In this document: one piece after another, positions 27,877 through 36,026 of the stretch
Position numbering within the stretch: position 1 is the first letter of the stretch
Layout: every line of letters starts with the position of its first letter
NCBI RefSeq assembly: GCF_024666595.1
Contig: NZ_CP088296.1
Location: 1,178,001 to 1,242,000 of the forward strand
Direction: 5' to 3'
Origin: Sphingomonas sp. J315
GTDB lineage: Bacteria; Pseudomonadota; Alphaproteobacteria; Sphingomonadales; Sphingomonadaceae
DNA length: 64,000 nt
Notes under the pieces: model-generated
Seen by the model: only the letters and a program-made list of their open reading frames with translations
Database searches by the model: none
Told to the model about the DNA's origin: nothing
Program-made: the position numbers and the translations under genes

Positions 27877-28698
27877 ATGAGCGCTGACGTGAACGAAAGC
27901 AGCCGCGCCGTGCTTCGGGTCGAGCGCGATGGGCCACTCGTCATTCTGACCATCGACGATCCCGGCACCCGCAACGCACTTAGTCCATTACTCACGCGCG
28001 AGCTGGTCGCCGCATGCGATGCCATCAATGCCGATATGAGCGTAGGATGCGTAATCCTGACGGCGGCAGGCGATGTTTTCTGTGCCGGTGGCAACCTCAA
28101 GGACATGTACGCCCGCGCCAATCACTTCGCCGGCAACGCCGCCGAGATCCGTCGGACCTATCTGGCCGGCGTGCAGACGATCGCGCGCGCGCTCCACGAT
28201 CTGGAGGTGCCTTCCATCGCTGCGGTAAACGGCGCCGCAATGGGTGCCGGAATGGACTTTGCTACCATGTGCACGATGCGGATCGCGTCGGATCGAGCGA
28301 AGTTCGCGGAAAGTTTCATCAAGCTCGGCCTGACTTCGGCAGCGGGCGGCGCATGGTTTCTGACGCGCGCGATCGGCCAGTCGGCAGCCGCAGAGATGGC
28401 GCTTACCGGCGACACGCTCGATGCCGAACAAGCGCTTGCGATCGGACTCGTGTCTCGCGTGGTCCAACATGATGCGCTGCTCGACGAGGCGAGAACCTTG
28501 GCGGCGCGGATTACGCGACATCCGATGCACTCGATCCGGCTCAACACTCGGCTCCTGCGCGATTCCGCCAGACTCGACCTGCATACCGCGCTCGAGATCG
28601 CCGCGGGGATGCAGGCGATCGTGCAGCAGACCGACGACCAGCACGAGGCGGTGGCCGCAGTGATGGAGCGTCGTATCCCGGCATTCACCGGTCGCTAG
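27877..28698 (+). CDS. Enoyl-CoA hydratase/isomerase family protein
   Basis: A 273-residue crotonase-fold protein transcribed rightward, divergent from the P450 operon. Oxyanion-hole segments are AAGDVFCAGGNLKDMYARAN and AVNGAAMGAGMDFATMCTMRIAS. AESFIKLGLTSAAGGAWFLTRAIG follows, with Glu in AESF at the first catalytic position and Gly-rich sequence at the second. Typical hydratases have a second Glu there, so a hydratase, isomerase or hydrolase role is open. It ends IPAFTGR, usual for the family, and overlaps the GMC gene stop tail to tail by four bases. Confidence 0.86.
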   Translation: MSADVNESSRAVLRVERDGPLVILTIDDPGTRNALSPLLTRELVAACDAINADMSVGCVILTAAGDVFCAGGNLKDMYARANHFAGNAAEIRRTYLAGVQTIARALHDLEVPSIAAVNGAAMGAGMDFATMCTMRIASDRAKFAESFIKLGLTSAAGGAWFLTRAIGQSAAAEMALTGDTLDAEQALAIGLVSRVVQHDALLDEARTLAARITRHPMHSIRLNTRLLRDSARLDLHTALEIAAGMQAIVQQTDDQHEAVAAVMERRIPAFTGR

Positions 28699-30383
28699 TT
28701 CTCAGCCTTCATTTGCTCGGCCAATTTCTCCGCCAGCATCAAGACTGCTAGGTTGGTATTGGCGCTGGGGATCGCGGGAAAAGCGGAAGCGTCCGAGACG
28801 CGCAGGCCCTCGATGCCCTTGACCCGTCCATCGGGGGTCAGGACTGCCATTGGATCGTCGGCGGCCCCCATGCGGCACGAGCAACTCGCATGCCATACCC
28901 CGGCGACGGCGGAGCGTACAAATACCTCCAGCTTTGCGTCGTCGGATAGAAGGTCGGCTATCGACTCGCCCTCCATGACCAGATTCTCGATGAATGCTCT
29001 CCGGATCGGAGCTGGACCGTCGAGAAACAGGGCCGCGAGCCGAGTCAGAATGCGGTTCTTCAGATTGATGGTGCCAATCTGACGCACCTTCTCGCTGTAG
29101 CTGGCAGGGAAGGCGTCCAGGGCTGCATTGCCAAGCAGCGGCGACAAATGAAGCGCTGCCATCCGCCGGAAGCCGCGCATCAGCCGCTCGACGTCCCGCG
29201 AATCGGAAAGAAGGTTGAAATCGACTTGCGCGGCCTGGCGAGGATCAGCAGATGTCAGGTGAATACGACCGTCTTCGGATAGCGGCCGGTTGATCCAGAA
29301 AGCCAATGTGCCGAGCCGCTCACCAACTGCATGCCACGCAGCCTTTGTTGAAATGAGCCCCGACATATCGCCCGCCGGAAAGCGGTTAGTGTCGGTGGAA
29401 AAGCGAACGCCGAGCAGAATGTGCCGCCGCTGGCGGCGGAGTCGGGCCGCGCTCGGAAGGTAACTTGCAATCGCAATCGATGGATGATCGGTCAGACCGC
29501 GCCCGACACCCGGCGCGTTCAGGCGAACCTCGACTCCGACTCTTGCGAGATCGTCGGCAGGACCGATCCCGCTGCGCAGCAGGAGTTCCGGGGTCATGAG
29601 CGCGCCGGCCGAAAGGATGATGGTTTTGCCAAGCAGTACCTCTCCCCCCGCTCGAACCCCGATGGCTCGCAAGCCATCGAACAGCAGCGCCTCGACGGTG
29701 GTGTTGGTCCTGATCTGAAGATTGGAGCGGGAGCGGACTTGGAGTGTCAGCCAGGCCATCGCCGCGGTCACGCGGTGGTTGTCGATATTTGAGATCGGCA
29801 ACGGATAGTGCCCGTCACCGAACTCACCGTTCTGATCGGCGAGGAACGGCAATCCCGCTTCCGTGAGCGCGGCAGAAAATGCCTTTGCCTGACCGGGCCA
29901 GAACGCCTCGGGAATCCGCCGGATGGGCAATGGCCCCGTATTCCCGTGGAGCGGACCATCGAAATCCAGATCGTTCTCAAGCTTGCGAAAGAAGGGCAGG
30001 ACATCGTCCCATCCCCACCCCATCGCACCACGAGCAACCCAGTCTTCAAAATCCCAAGGCAACCCGCGGTTGGCGAGCTGCCCGTTGATGGCGGAGCCTC
30101 CGCCAAGCACCCGTGCCTGCTCATATTTGCGCGGCGGCAACATGGTCCCGGGCTGGAGGTTTCCGGTCGGAGCGACCGTCACCCGCCGATTGCTCCAAAC
30201 GAAGCGCGCGTCGAGGTAGGCGCTACCTGGATAGCTATCGAGAATCGCGGCCGGTTCATCGCCAGGTGGGGTATCCGGGCCGGCCTCGATCAGCAGCACC
30301 TGGTTTGCGCCACGCTCGGAGAGCCGACTCGCAAGCACCGATCCCGCGGATCCACCGCCAATGATGATGTGGCTGTATCTCAT
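28695..30383 (-). CDS. GMC-family FAD alcohol oxidoreductase (AlkJ/choline-dehydrogenase-like)
   Basis: A 562-residue flavoprotein oxidising an alcohol to an aldehyde. It has the ADP-binding motif HIIIGGGSAGSVLASRLSE at the N-terminus and the GMC signatures RVLGGGSAINGQLANRG and LSAGALMTPELLLRSGIGP. The C-terminal active-site His lies in GVWHASCSCRMG, and ASAFPAIPSANTNLAVLMLAEK follows. In alkane and terpene pathways such membrane-associated dehydrogenases (AlkJ, PEG dehydrogenase) take the hydroxylated product of a monooxygenase. With the adjacent aldehyde dehydrogenase it supplies the alcohol-to-acid steps after P450 hydroxylation. Confidence 0.9.
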   Translation of the reverse strand: MRYSHIIIGGGSAGSVLASRLSERGANQVLLIEAGPDTPPGDEPAAILDSYPGSAYLDARFVWSNRRVTVAPTGNLQPGTMLPPRKYEQARVLGGGSAINGQLANRGLPWDFEDWVARGAMGWGWDDVLPFFRKLENDLDFDGPLHGNTGPLPIRRIPEAFWPGQAKAFSAALTEAGLPFLADQNGEFGDGHYPLPISNIDNHRVTAAMAWLTLQVRSRSNLQIRTNTTVEALLFDGLRAIGVRAGGEVLLGKTIILSAGALMTPELLLRSGIGPADDLARVGVEVRLNAPGVGRGLTDHPSIAIASYLPSAARLRRQRRHILLGVRFSTDTNRFPAGDMSGLISTKAAWHAVGERLGTLAFWINRPLSEDGRIHLTSADPRQAAQVDFNLLSDSRDVERLMRGFRRMAALHLSPLLGNAALDAFPASYSEKVRQIGTINLKNRILTRLAALFLDGPAPIRRAFIENLVMEGESIADLLSDDAKLEVFVRSAVAGVWHASCSCRMGAADDPMAVLTPDGRVKGIEGLRVSDASAFPAIPSANTNLAVLMLAEKLAEQMKAEN

Positions 30384-30390
30384 CGGCCGG

Positions 30391-31878
30391 TCAGCTCACG
30401 ACGGTGATGCATTTCAGCTCCTGATAGATGCGCAGACCCTCAATCCCCCGCTCGCGGCCCACGCCGCTCAACCGTTGCCCGCCGCCTGAGGCAAAGGCGC
30501 TCAGCGCGCTGCCGTTCACGTTGACCGATCCGGTCCGCAGCCGGCAGGCGACCTCGATCGCGCGGCTCAGATCCTTGCCGAACACATGGCCTGACAGGCC
30601 GTAGGGCGTATCATTCGCCATCTCGATGGCGTGGTCGATGTCGCGATAGCCGATGACACAGGCGATAGGCCCGAATATCTCTTCGCGAGCGGCTATATTG
30701 GCGCAATCCGGCAAATCCAGAATTGTCGGCTCGAAATAATGTCCGTGATCAAGTTTTGGTGGGCGACGGCCGCCGCAAATGAGCCGGGCACCGCTGGCCA
30801 GCGCATCTGCAACGAAAGCCTCGCATCGCCGGACGGCAGTTCCGTTGATCAGCGGCCCCATGGTAGTGGCCGGGTGGTCGGCAGGCCCGATCACGACGCC
30901 GGCCAGCGATTGTGCGATCGCGGCCATTATCGCTTCCTTCTCGTCCTGCGGCACGAAGATTCGCGTACCGGCGACACAGACCTGGCCTGAGTGGGGTACG
31001 CAAGCGCGATTGCCGGCCGTGGAAGCCAAGGCGGTAGCGTCGGGCAGGAATATCTGCGCGGACTTTCCACCCAGCTCAAGCTGCAGGCGCTTCATTGTCG
31101 CGGCGGCCTGCACCATCACCTGCTGGCCCACCTTGGTCGAGCCCGTAAAGCTCACCATGTCGACCCGGGGATCGGTCCCTAGCAGGACGGCGCCTTCCGC
31201 CCCGGATTCGACGATCACGTTGAATACGCCTGCCGGAAGGTTCGCGGTATGCGCGGCTTCTCCGAACACGAGGCTGGAAAGCGGGGCGAGCGGGCTTGGG
31301 CGTAGCACGACAGAGTTTCCGGCGATCAGTGCTGAAATCGTCTTCCACATGCTGATGACGAACGGGAAATTATAGGCCGAAATCGCAGCGACGACCCCTA
31401 CGGACTCGTAACGCCGAAGACTTTGTATGGCGGACACTTCCTTGAATCGATCGCGAAGCGGAAGCGGATTGTCCTCGATCTCAGGTAGCGTCAGGAACAG
31501 CTCGATGAGGTCGGTTGCATGCTGGATCGCGGCGTCCAGCTGTCCTGCACGCACCAGCGATGCCCGCACTACGCCCGCCTCAGCCACCAGAAGATCTTCG
31601 ATGACATCCTTGTTGTCTGCGAACCACGCTATCATTCGGGATAAATCTGCCGCCCGATCCGCAGCTGGTCTGCCGCTCCAGAGTCCGCTCTGCCGAGCCT
31701 GCCACGCAGCGTGGATCGCCGATTCCACCTGCGCGGCCGAGGCGCCCTGTACAGTGGCGAAAATCGTCCCGTCAGATGGGTTCTCGACGTCCACCGGTGC
31801 ACCCAGCCCGCCAACGAATGCTCCATCGATATAGAGCGACGCTTCGGAACGACGCTGATTCCCGCTGGGGTTGGCCAT
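30391..31878 (-). CDS. Aldehyde dehydrogenase (NAD(P)-dependent, ALDH superfamily)
   Basis: A 495-residue enzyme oxidising an aldehyde to an acid. It shows the cofactor segment ISAYNFPFVISMWKTISALIAGN, SFTGSTKVGQQV, the general-base Glu in QLELGGKSAQIF and the nucleophilic Cys in HSGQVCVAGTRIFV. EEIFGPIACVIGY and TGSVNVNGSALSAFASGG follow. All catalytic residues are in place. It starts seven codons from a small stem-containing promoter and is followed at eight bases by the GMC gene, making a two-gene alcohol-to-acid operon. Confidence 0.93.
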   Translation of the reverse strand: MANPSGNQRRSEASLYIDGAFVGGLGAPVDVENPSDGTIFATVQGASAAQVESAIHAAWQARQSGLWSGRPAADRAADLSRMIAWFADNKDVIEDLLVAEAGVVRASLVRAGQLDAAIQHATDLIELFLTLPEIEDNPLPLRDRFKEVSAIQSLRRYESVGVVAAISAYNFPFVISMWKTISALIAGNSVVLRPSPLAPLSSLVFGEAAHTANLPAGVFNVIVESGAEGAVLLGTDPRVDMVSFTGSTKVGQQVMVQAAATMKRLQLELGGKSAQIFLPDATALASTAGNRACVPHSGQVCVAGTRIFVPQDEKEAIMAAIAQSLAGVVIGPADHPATTMGPLINGTAVRRCEAFVADALASGARLICGGRRPPKLDHGHYFEPTILDLPDCANIAAREEIFGPIACVIGYRDIDHAIEMANDTPYGLSGHVFGKDLSRAIEVACRLRTGSVNVNGSALSAFASGGGQRLSGVGRERGIEGLRIYQELKCITVVS

Positions 31879-31903
31879 ATCTCTCCTGACGAATTCTCGT
31901 ATT

Positions 31904-31922
31904 GGTAGATCAAATATCTACC
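31904..31922. promoter_or_regulatory. Palindromic operator candidate GGTAGAT-N5-ATCTACC
   Basis: Perfect 7-bp inverted arms separated by CAAAT, extendable to 10-bp arms with one mismatch. It lies 26 bases upstream of the aldehyde dehydrogenase start and faces the SDR gene at 32049. The right arm plus flanks (ATATCTACCTAT) is repeated exactly at 27735-27746. The GntR/FadR protein at 21753 is the obvious candidate binder (inference). Confidence 0.6.
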
Positions 31923-32048
31923 TATATCGGCACATCGTTCACTCACAGGAGGCGCACTGCCTCAGCACATATGCGCTGAAACCTCCCGGCGCCTCGAAGC
32001 CGGTTGCCTCTCCGCATAGACAGGAGTGGTTGGAATGGGAGCTGGCAG

Positions 32049-32753
32049 GTGGCTGAAAAGACAATTTTGGTCGTGGGTGCCGCGGGTGATGTCGGACAGG
32101 GCATCGTAGCCGCTGCCCGTACTTGCGGCTGGCGTGTTGTGGCGGTGGGCCGCTCTGCGGACAAGCTGACCCGGTTCGGCGACGATCCCGGTATCGCCGC
32201 CATCGTCGGCGATATTTCTACGGAGGCCGGCGCTGAAGCCATTTGGGCTGGCGCAACGTCATCGTTCGGCACGATCGACGCCGCCATCATCGCTGTGAAC
32301 GCCCCCAACGAAATTCGTCCGCTTACCGCGTGGCAGCCGAACGAACTGTCTGCGCTGTTCGCCTCCAACGTGGTCAGCCACTTCATTGCCGCCCAAATCT
32401 TCATTCCCCGACTGCCGGCAGATGGGGTTTTCCTCGGTATCGGTGGTGGCACCGCCGATTTCATCATTCCGAAGATGGCGCCGCTCTCGGTAATGCAGGC
32501 AGCCCAGCGAATGCTGTATCGCGGACTTGCTCGCGAGCAGCGCGAAGGCGTTGCGATCCGCGAACTCATTATCGTCTCAATGGTCAACGGCCAAAGCAAG
32601 CGCGACCGCGCCCAGCCCGATTGGGTGACCGACATCGAAGTCGGCCGGCATGTATGCGCGATCGTCGCGGACCCCGAGTGTTTCCCCGGCCCGGTACTCG
32701 ATCTCAAAAGCCGCGAGCAGGTTGGTCGCTTAGATGTAGAGCCAGGGAAATGA
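32049..32753 (+). CDS. SDR-fold protein with degenerate active site
   Basis: A 234-residue Rossmann protein. I start at the GTG 32049, preceded by TGGGAGCTGG, which places the motif LVVGAAGDVGQGIVAAA directly after the N-terminus. GDIS, a strand-4 segment AAIIAVNAPNEIRP in place of NNAG, and GGGTADFIIPKMAPLS follow. No YxxxK is present: the helix reads APLSVMQAAQRMLYRGL, lacking both catalytic Tyr and Lys at the normal positions. It may be a non-catalytic or atypical NAD(P)-binding protein. It is the last cargo gene, transcribed toward the relaxase, and divergent from aldehyde dehydrogenase across the palindrome at 31904. Confidence 0.65.
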   Translation: MAEKTILVVGAAGDVGQGIVAAARTCGWRVVAVGRSADKLTRFGDDPGIAAIVGDISTEAGAEAIWAGATSSFGTIDAAIIAVNAPNEIRPLTAWQPNELSALFASNVVSHFIAAQIFIPRLPADGVFLGIGGGTADFIIPKMAPLSVMQAAQRMLYRGLAREQREGVAIRELIIVSMVNGQSKRDRAQPDWVTDIEVGRHVCAIVADPECFPGPVLDLKSREQVGRLDVEPGK

Positions 32754-32922
32754 GCGAGGCGGAGGGCACGCCATAATGTGCGTCAAGCCGAACAAATGCT
32801 GCCGTCTGATCGACTTCCTCGTCGAGAAGGTACTTATGGAATGCAAGGCACGAGGCCTTGGATTATGCACAAACTGACAAGCGGGCGACGTCCCATCCTT
32901 CGTTTTAACGTCAGAAAGCAGA

Positions 32923-32940
32923 CTGGCCGTTAGCGGCCAG
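32923..32940. terminator. Hairpin between convergent SDR and relaxase genes
   Basis: CTGGCCG-TTAG-CGGCCAG is a perfect 7-bp stem with a four-base loop, two bases past the relaxase stop. It lies 170 bases downstream of the SDR gene. It lacks a clear T run, so it could be a weak bidirectional terminator at the cargo/transfer boundary. The rest of 32754-32922 shows no gene. Confidence 0.45.
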
Positions 32941-32941
32941 A

Positions 32942-34924
32942 CTAAGAAATACTCGGCCCGCTGCGCTGCCGTCCCAGTGTCCAGCTGACCCCGGTATCGC
33001 GCATGATACCCGACACGGCTTTACCGGCATGGCGATCCAGTACCGGGCGCCACGGCACGAGTGTGAAATCGCGCGACCTTTCGATCAACGCGTAGCGCCC
33101 GCTCAGAGCATCGACCGATTGCCGATAGATCCCATCAATCCGTTCGCCGACCTTCGGCTCCGCGAACGGCAATCCCAGCTCTTCCGACAAGCCCTGCGCG
33201 ACACGCAGCAGCTCGCGCCGCTGAAGCGTCGCGAGCATCCCGCTCGAATAGGAAAATTGCCCTCCCCGCTCCTCCGCCAATCCTTCGGCCACCAGCCACT
33301 GCTGCCGCCGCATCTGGGCCTGGCGCGCATCATGCCCGAACCCGGCGTCACGCAGTGGCTCGGGAGAGGACACAAAGGGTTCCCGATCGAGCCACGTCGC
33401 AGCCTCAGCGCCTACCAGTTTCTCGAGCGGCAGCGGCGACAGTGTTTCGACGGTCACGGGCTGATCTTTCGCACGCGCGATTTCATAGGCGGTGGCGCGG
33501 TCGAGATGATCGCTCGCAATGACCCAGCTTCCGTCGGGATCGCGTTCCATGTTGCGGGTCAGCCGACGCATGGCCTCCAGCCGCCGGACATGAGCTTCGG
33601 CAAAGGCCTCGGTCGCCGCAGGATCGTGGCGCAGATGCGCATCGATCGAATAGCGACCGCCGTTCGCCGCGGCGACGTCGGCCACGGTCTGATCGGACGC
33701 GCGAATACCAACCTCGACGGGCGATATGCGCACGATCGCTCCAGGAGCATGGCTCTCGACATTCTCGCCCTTACCGATGTCGACATAGTGCGAGCGCCCG
33801 TCGGTCGCCTCGACGATGATGTAATATCGATCGGCGATCTCGTCGGACAGCCCACGATGGACGATCCGACCGACCAGCGGACGCGCGCCGGGCGCAGCCG
33901 GATCGTAGATCACCTGGTCGGCAAGCGCTGGCGCAGTGCCCCGCGCCGCATAGGCGCGCTGCATCGAGCGGATGATGTCGTCGCGCTCGCCCATGCGCCG
34001 CAGCGTATCCGCAAGGTCCGGCGCGAGACGCCAATGCGAACCAATCTGTTTCGCGAGCCCAAGCCGTTCGAGCGTCTTCAGCCGTCCCATGCGGATCGTC
34101 TGATCGAACGCACCGCGCCCCTCCGCACTGGCCAGGATATTCTCCTGGGCATCGCGGATCAGCGCGCGGTCGACGCTGGTCAGCCGTTGCTGCTCGATCT
34201 CGGCACGGAGGCGCTGTTCGATTGCGTTGTCGCTGCGCGGGCCAAGATCGAGGTCGACCAGCTCGCACGCCCGCTCGCGCAGGCCATGGCTGATATAGTC
34301 GCGCGCAATGATCAGATCCTGCCCGCGCTCGTCCTTCCCGCGCAGGATGATGTGGGTGTGGGGACGGCCAGTATTGTAATGATCGACCGCCACCCAATCG
34401 AGCCGGGTGCCGAGATCCTCCTCCATGCGCGCCATCAGCCGCCGCGTCAGCGGCCTGAGGTCTTCATATTCGGCGCCATCCTCGGGACTGACGATGAAGC
34501 GGAACTGATGGCGGTCATCCCTTCCCTGCTCGAGCCAGGCGCCACGATCGACCTTGTCGCTTTCGGCGCCATAAAGTTCACCCCGCCCGCCCTCGCGCGT
34601 CGTACCATCGCGTTCGACATAGCGGAGGTGTGCCTTGGCGCCATCGAACCCCCTGCCCTTGAGCGACACGAGCCGCGCCTTGACGATGACCCGCCGCTGC
34701 CGAAACGCCGCATAGCGATCACGCGCGGAAAGGACACGTCCGACACCGGCGCCGCGGCCGATCCGGCTGCCGGTAAAACCGGTCCTGCGCGAACGCGCGG
34801 CACCTCCACCGCGAGCGAGGTTCGCAGCAGCAAGAACACGGGAGAGGAACTTGCGCGCGCGCGGCTGCCCGCCCCTGCTCCGCAAGCGGCCAAGTTCGGG
34901 TTTGAAATCATCATCGCTGGGCAT
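32942..34924 (-). CDS. rlxS: Relaxase, RlxS/VirD2-like with DUF3363
   Basis: A 660-residue DNA relaxase that nicks oriT and pilots the strand. I start at MPSDDDFKPELGRLRSRG (34924), the conserved opening of these relaxases; an ATG at 34969 is an alternative. The N-terminal catalytic domain has VKARLVSLKGRGFDGAKAHLRYVERDG, FIVSPEDGAEYEDLRPL and the three-His-type metal motif DHYNTGRPHTHIILRG, with His near 189 and 191. The C-terminal half (from RYYIIVEATDGRSHYVDIG) matches the DUF3363 extension typical of rhizobial and sphingomonad ICE relaxases. Its separation from traG by an 11-kb cargo block is a likely insertion hot spot. Confidence 0.93.
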   Translation of the reverse strand: MPSDDDFKPELGRLRSRGGQPRARKFLSRVLAAANLARGGGAARSRRTGFTGSRIGRGAGVGRVLSARDRYAAFRQRRVIVKARLVSLKGRGFDGAKAHLRYVERDGTTREGGRGELYGAESDKVDRGAWLEQGRDDRHQFRFIVSPEDGAEYEDLRPLTRRLMARMEEDLGTRLDWVAVDHYNTGRPHTHIILRGKDERGQDLIIARDYISHGLRERACELVDLDLGPRSDNAIEQRLRAEIEQQRLTSVDRALIRDAQENILASAEGRGAFDQTIRMGRLKTLERLGLAKQIGSHWRLAPDLADTLRRMGERDDIIRSMQRAYAARGTAPALADQVIYDPAAPGARPLVGRIVHRGLSDEIADRYYIIVEATDGRSHYVDIGKGENVESHAPGAIVRISPVEVGIRASDQTVADVAAANGGRYSIDAHLRHDPAATEAFAEAHVRRLEAMRRLTRNMERDPDGSWVIASDHLDRATAYEIARAKDQPVTVETLSPLPLEKLVGAEAATWLDREPFVSSPEPLRDAGFGHDARQAQMRRQQWLVAEGLAEERGGQFSYSSGMLATLQRRELLRVAQGLSEELGLPFAEPKVGERIDGIYRQSVDALSGRYALIERSRDFTLVPWRPVLDRHAGKAVSGIMRDTGVSWTLGRQRSGPSIS

Positions 34925-35091
34925 GTGCGGAGCCAGGAAAGGGAAGCGGGAGCCCAACCATGCGTCCATGCCCTGCAGTTGGAAATCGGTGCCGCCAGAC
35001 ACCTCAGAATTCCGCCACTTTCCGGCGCACTGGCACTGGCTTCGGCGGAGCAGCACTGTTTCTGCGCCTGAAATATGGATGTGCAGACAAT

Positions 35092-35120
35092 AGCTTACGG
35101 CAACCAACGGTGCCGTAGCT
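35092..35120. other. Imperfect inverted repeat upstream of relaxase, oriT candidate
   Basis: AGCTTACGGCA and TGCCGTAGCT are inverted copies (one extra T in the left arm) around ACCAACGG. They lie about 170 bp upstream of the relaxase start in a 309-bp gene-free gap (34925-35233). oriT of RlxS-type elements usually carries such a repeat beside the relaxase gene; assignment here is inference. A transcription terminator for the gene ending at 35234 is the alternative. Confidence 0.35.
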
Positions 35121-35233
35121 TCTCTATCTTGCCTTCCGCGCCTCCCCACTCCCTCCACGCCCCGAGCTCAAGCCAAGGGCAAAAAGAGGGACGGCGCCCA
35201 CCCCGGCACCATCCCCATGAAAAACCGGCCGCT

Positions 35234-35593
35234 TCATGCATCCGTATATGCAGCCAGTGCCTCGCCTTCGGCCATGAACTCGCGCCGCCCGGTCATGCCG
35301 TGCGCAATGCCATCGCCGTCCACGATCATCGTCGCGACGAACCATTTGCCATCCAGAAATCCGACGATCCGTACCCGATCGAGCTCGATATCCCGCTCGT
35401 CTTCCCCGCGTCCATAATAGCCGAGCCAGCGTTCCGCGAGGCGGGATTCCCAACAGAAATCCACCTCCTCCGCCGTCAGAAATCGCTGCGCCAGCGCCTC
35501 CCCTGCGCCGCGTCCGAACTCGATTTCGAGCCCTGCGACCAGTGCCTCGATCACGCGATCCGATGCCACTGAAACCTGCTCGAACATGCCCAT
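35234..35593 (-). CDS. Conserved hypothetical protein of the transfer region
   Basis: A 119-residue acidic protein I do not recognise by name. It begins MGMFEQVSVASDRVIEALVAGLEIEFGRGAG (amphipathic helix), continues LTAEEVDFCWESRLAERWLGYYG, and has a beta-hairpin-like IVGFLDGKWFVATMIVDGDG. No signal peptide or membrane segment is present. It is oriented with the relaxase, 310 bp upstream of it, and downstream of the lytic transglycosylase/traF group, the position of small conserved ORFs in rlxS-type elements. A start at 35587 is equally possible. Function unknown. Confidence 0.65.
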   Translation of the reverse strand: MGMFEQVSVASDRVIEALVAGLEIEFGRGAGEALAQRFLTAEEVDFCWESRLAERWLGYYGRGEDERDIELDRVRIVGFLDGKWFVATMIVDGDGIAHGMTGRREFMAEGEALAAYTDA

Positions 35594-36026
35594 GACAACC
35601 TCCTTGCGATCCCGTCCTCACCACGAGGACAGGTCGCCTGCGGGCGGGCGGCGCGGCGGCTGTCAGGGCCGCGCCGGCGCATGCCGGCGCGCCGCGGAGC
35701 GGCGGCGGAGGAACCGATTTGCGAAGCAAATTGGAGGGGCCGCCGGCCTTGCACAGCCGCCGCGGCGCCCGTCATCATGGGAAGAGCCGAGACAGCTTCC
35801 TACCCGCCCGCAAGGTCGGACCGATGGCATCGCGTGCCTCGGCGGCACACCAGATGACACATGAGCTCATGCGCTGATGATCGTCAGGTTCGAAGAATGG
35901 TCCCCCGGCCATCCCAAGAGCGTTCTCAGAGGTGGGTGGGCGTTACCGCGTCACCAGACCGGGGTAGCGAATAATACCATCGCGAAACCCGAAACACCAT
36001 CGTTGCTTGAACTGCCCCGCATCGTC
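35594..36026. other. Gene-free, hairpin-rich spacer in the transfer region
   Basis: No convincing gene in 433 bp. The sequence holds strong inverted repeats: CGCGCCGGC-GCAT-GCCGGCGCG at 35670-35691 and ATTTGC-GAA-GCAAAT at 35717-35731. These could be terminators, a structured RNA or protein-binding sites between the transglycosylase and the 35234 gene. Confidence 0.4.

Noticed and set aside
33029..35071. 680-codon open frame on the plus strand
   Set aside because: Fully antisense to the relaxase, whose motifs (RPHTHI, DUF3363) are clear; composition is Arg/Ala-rich as expected for a GC-rich shadow frame.
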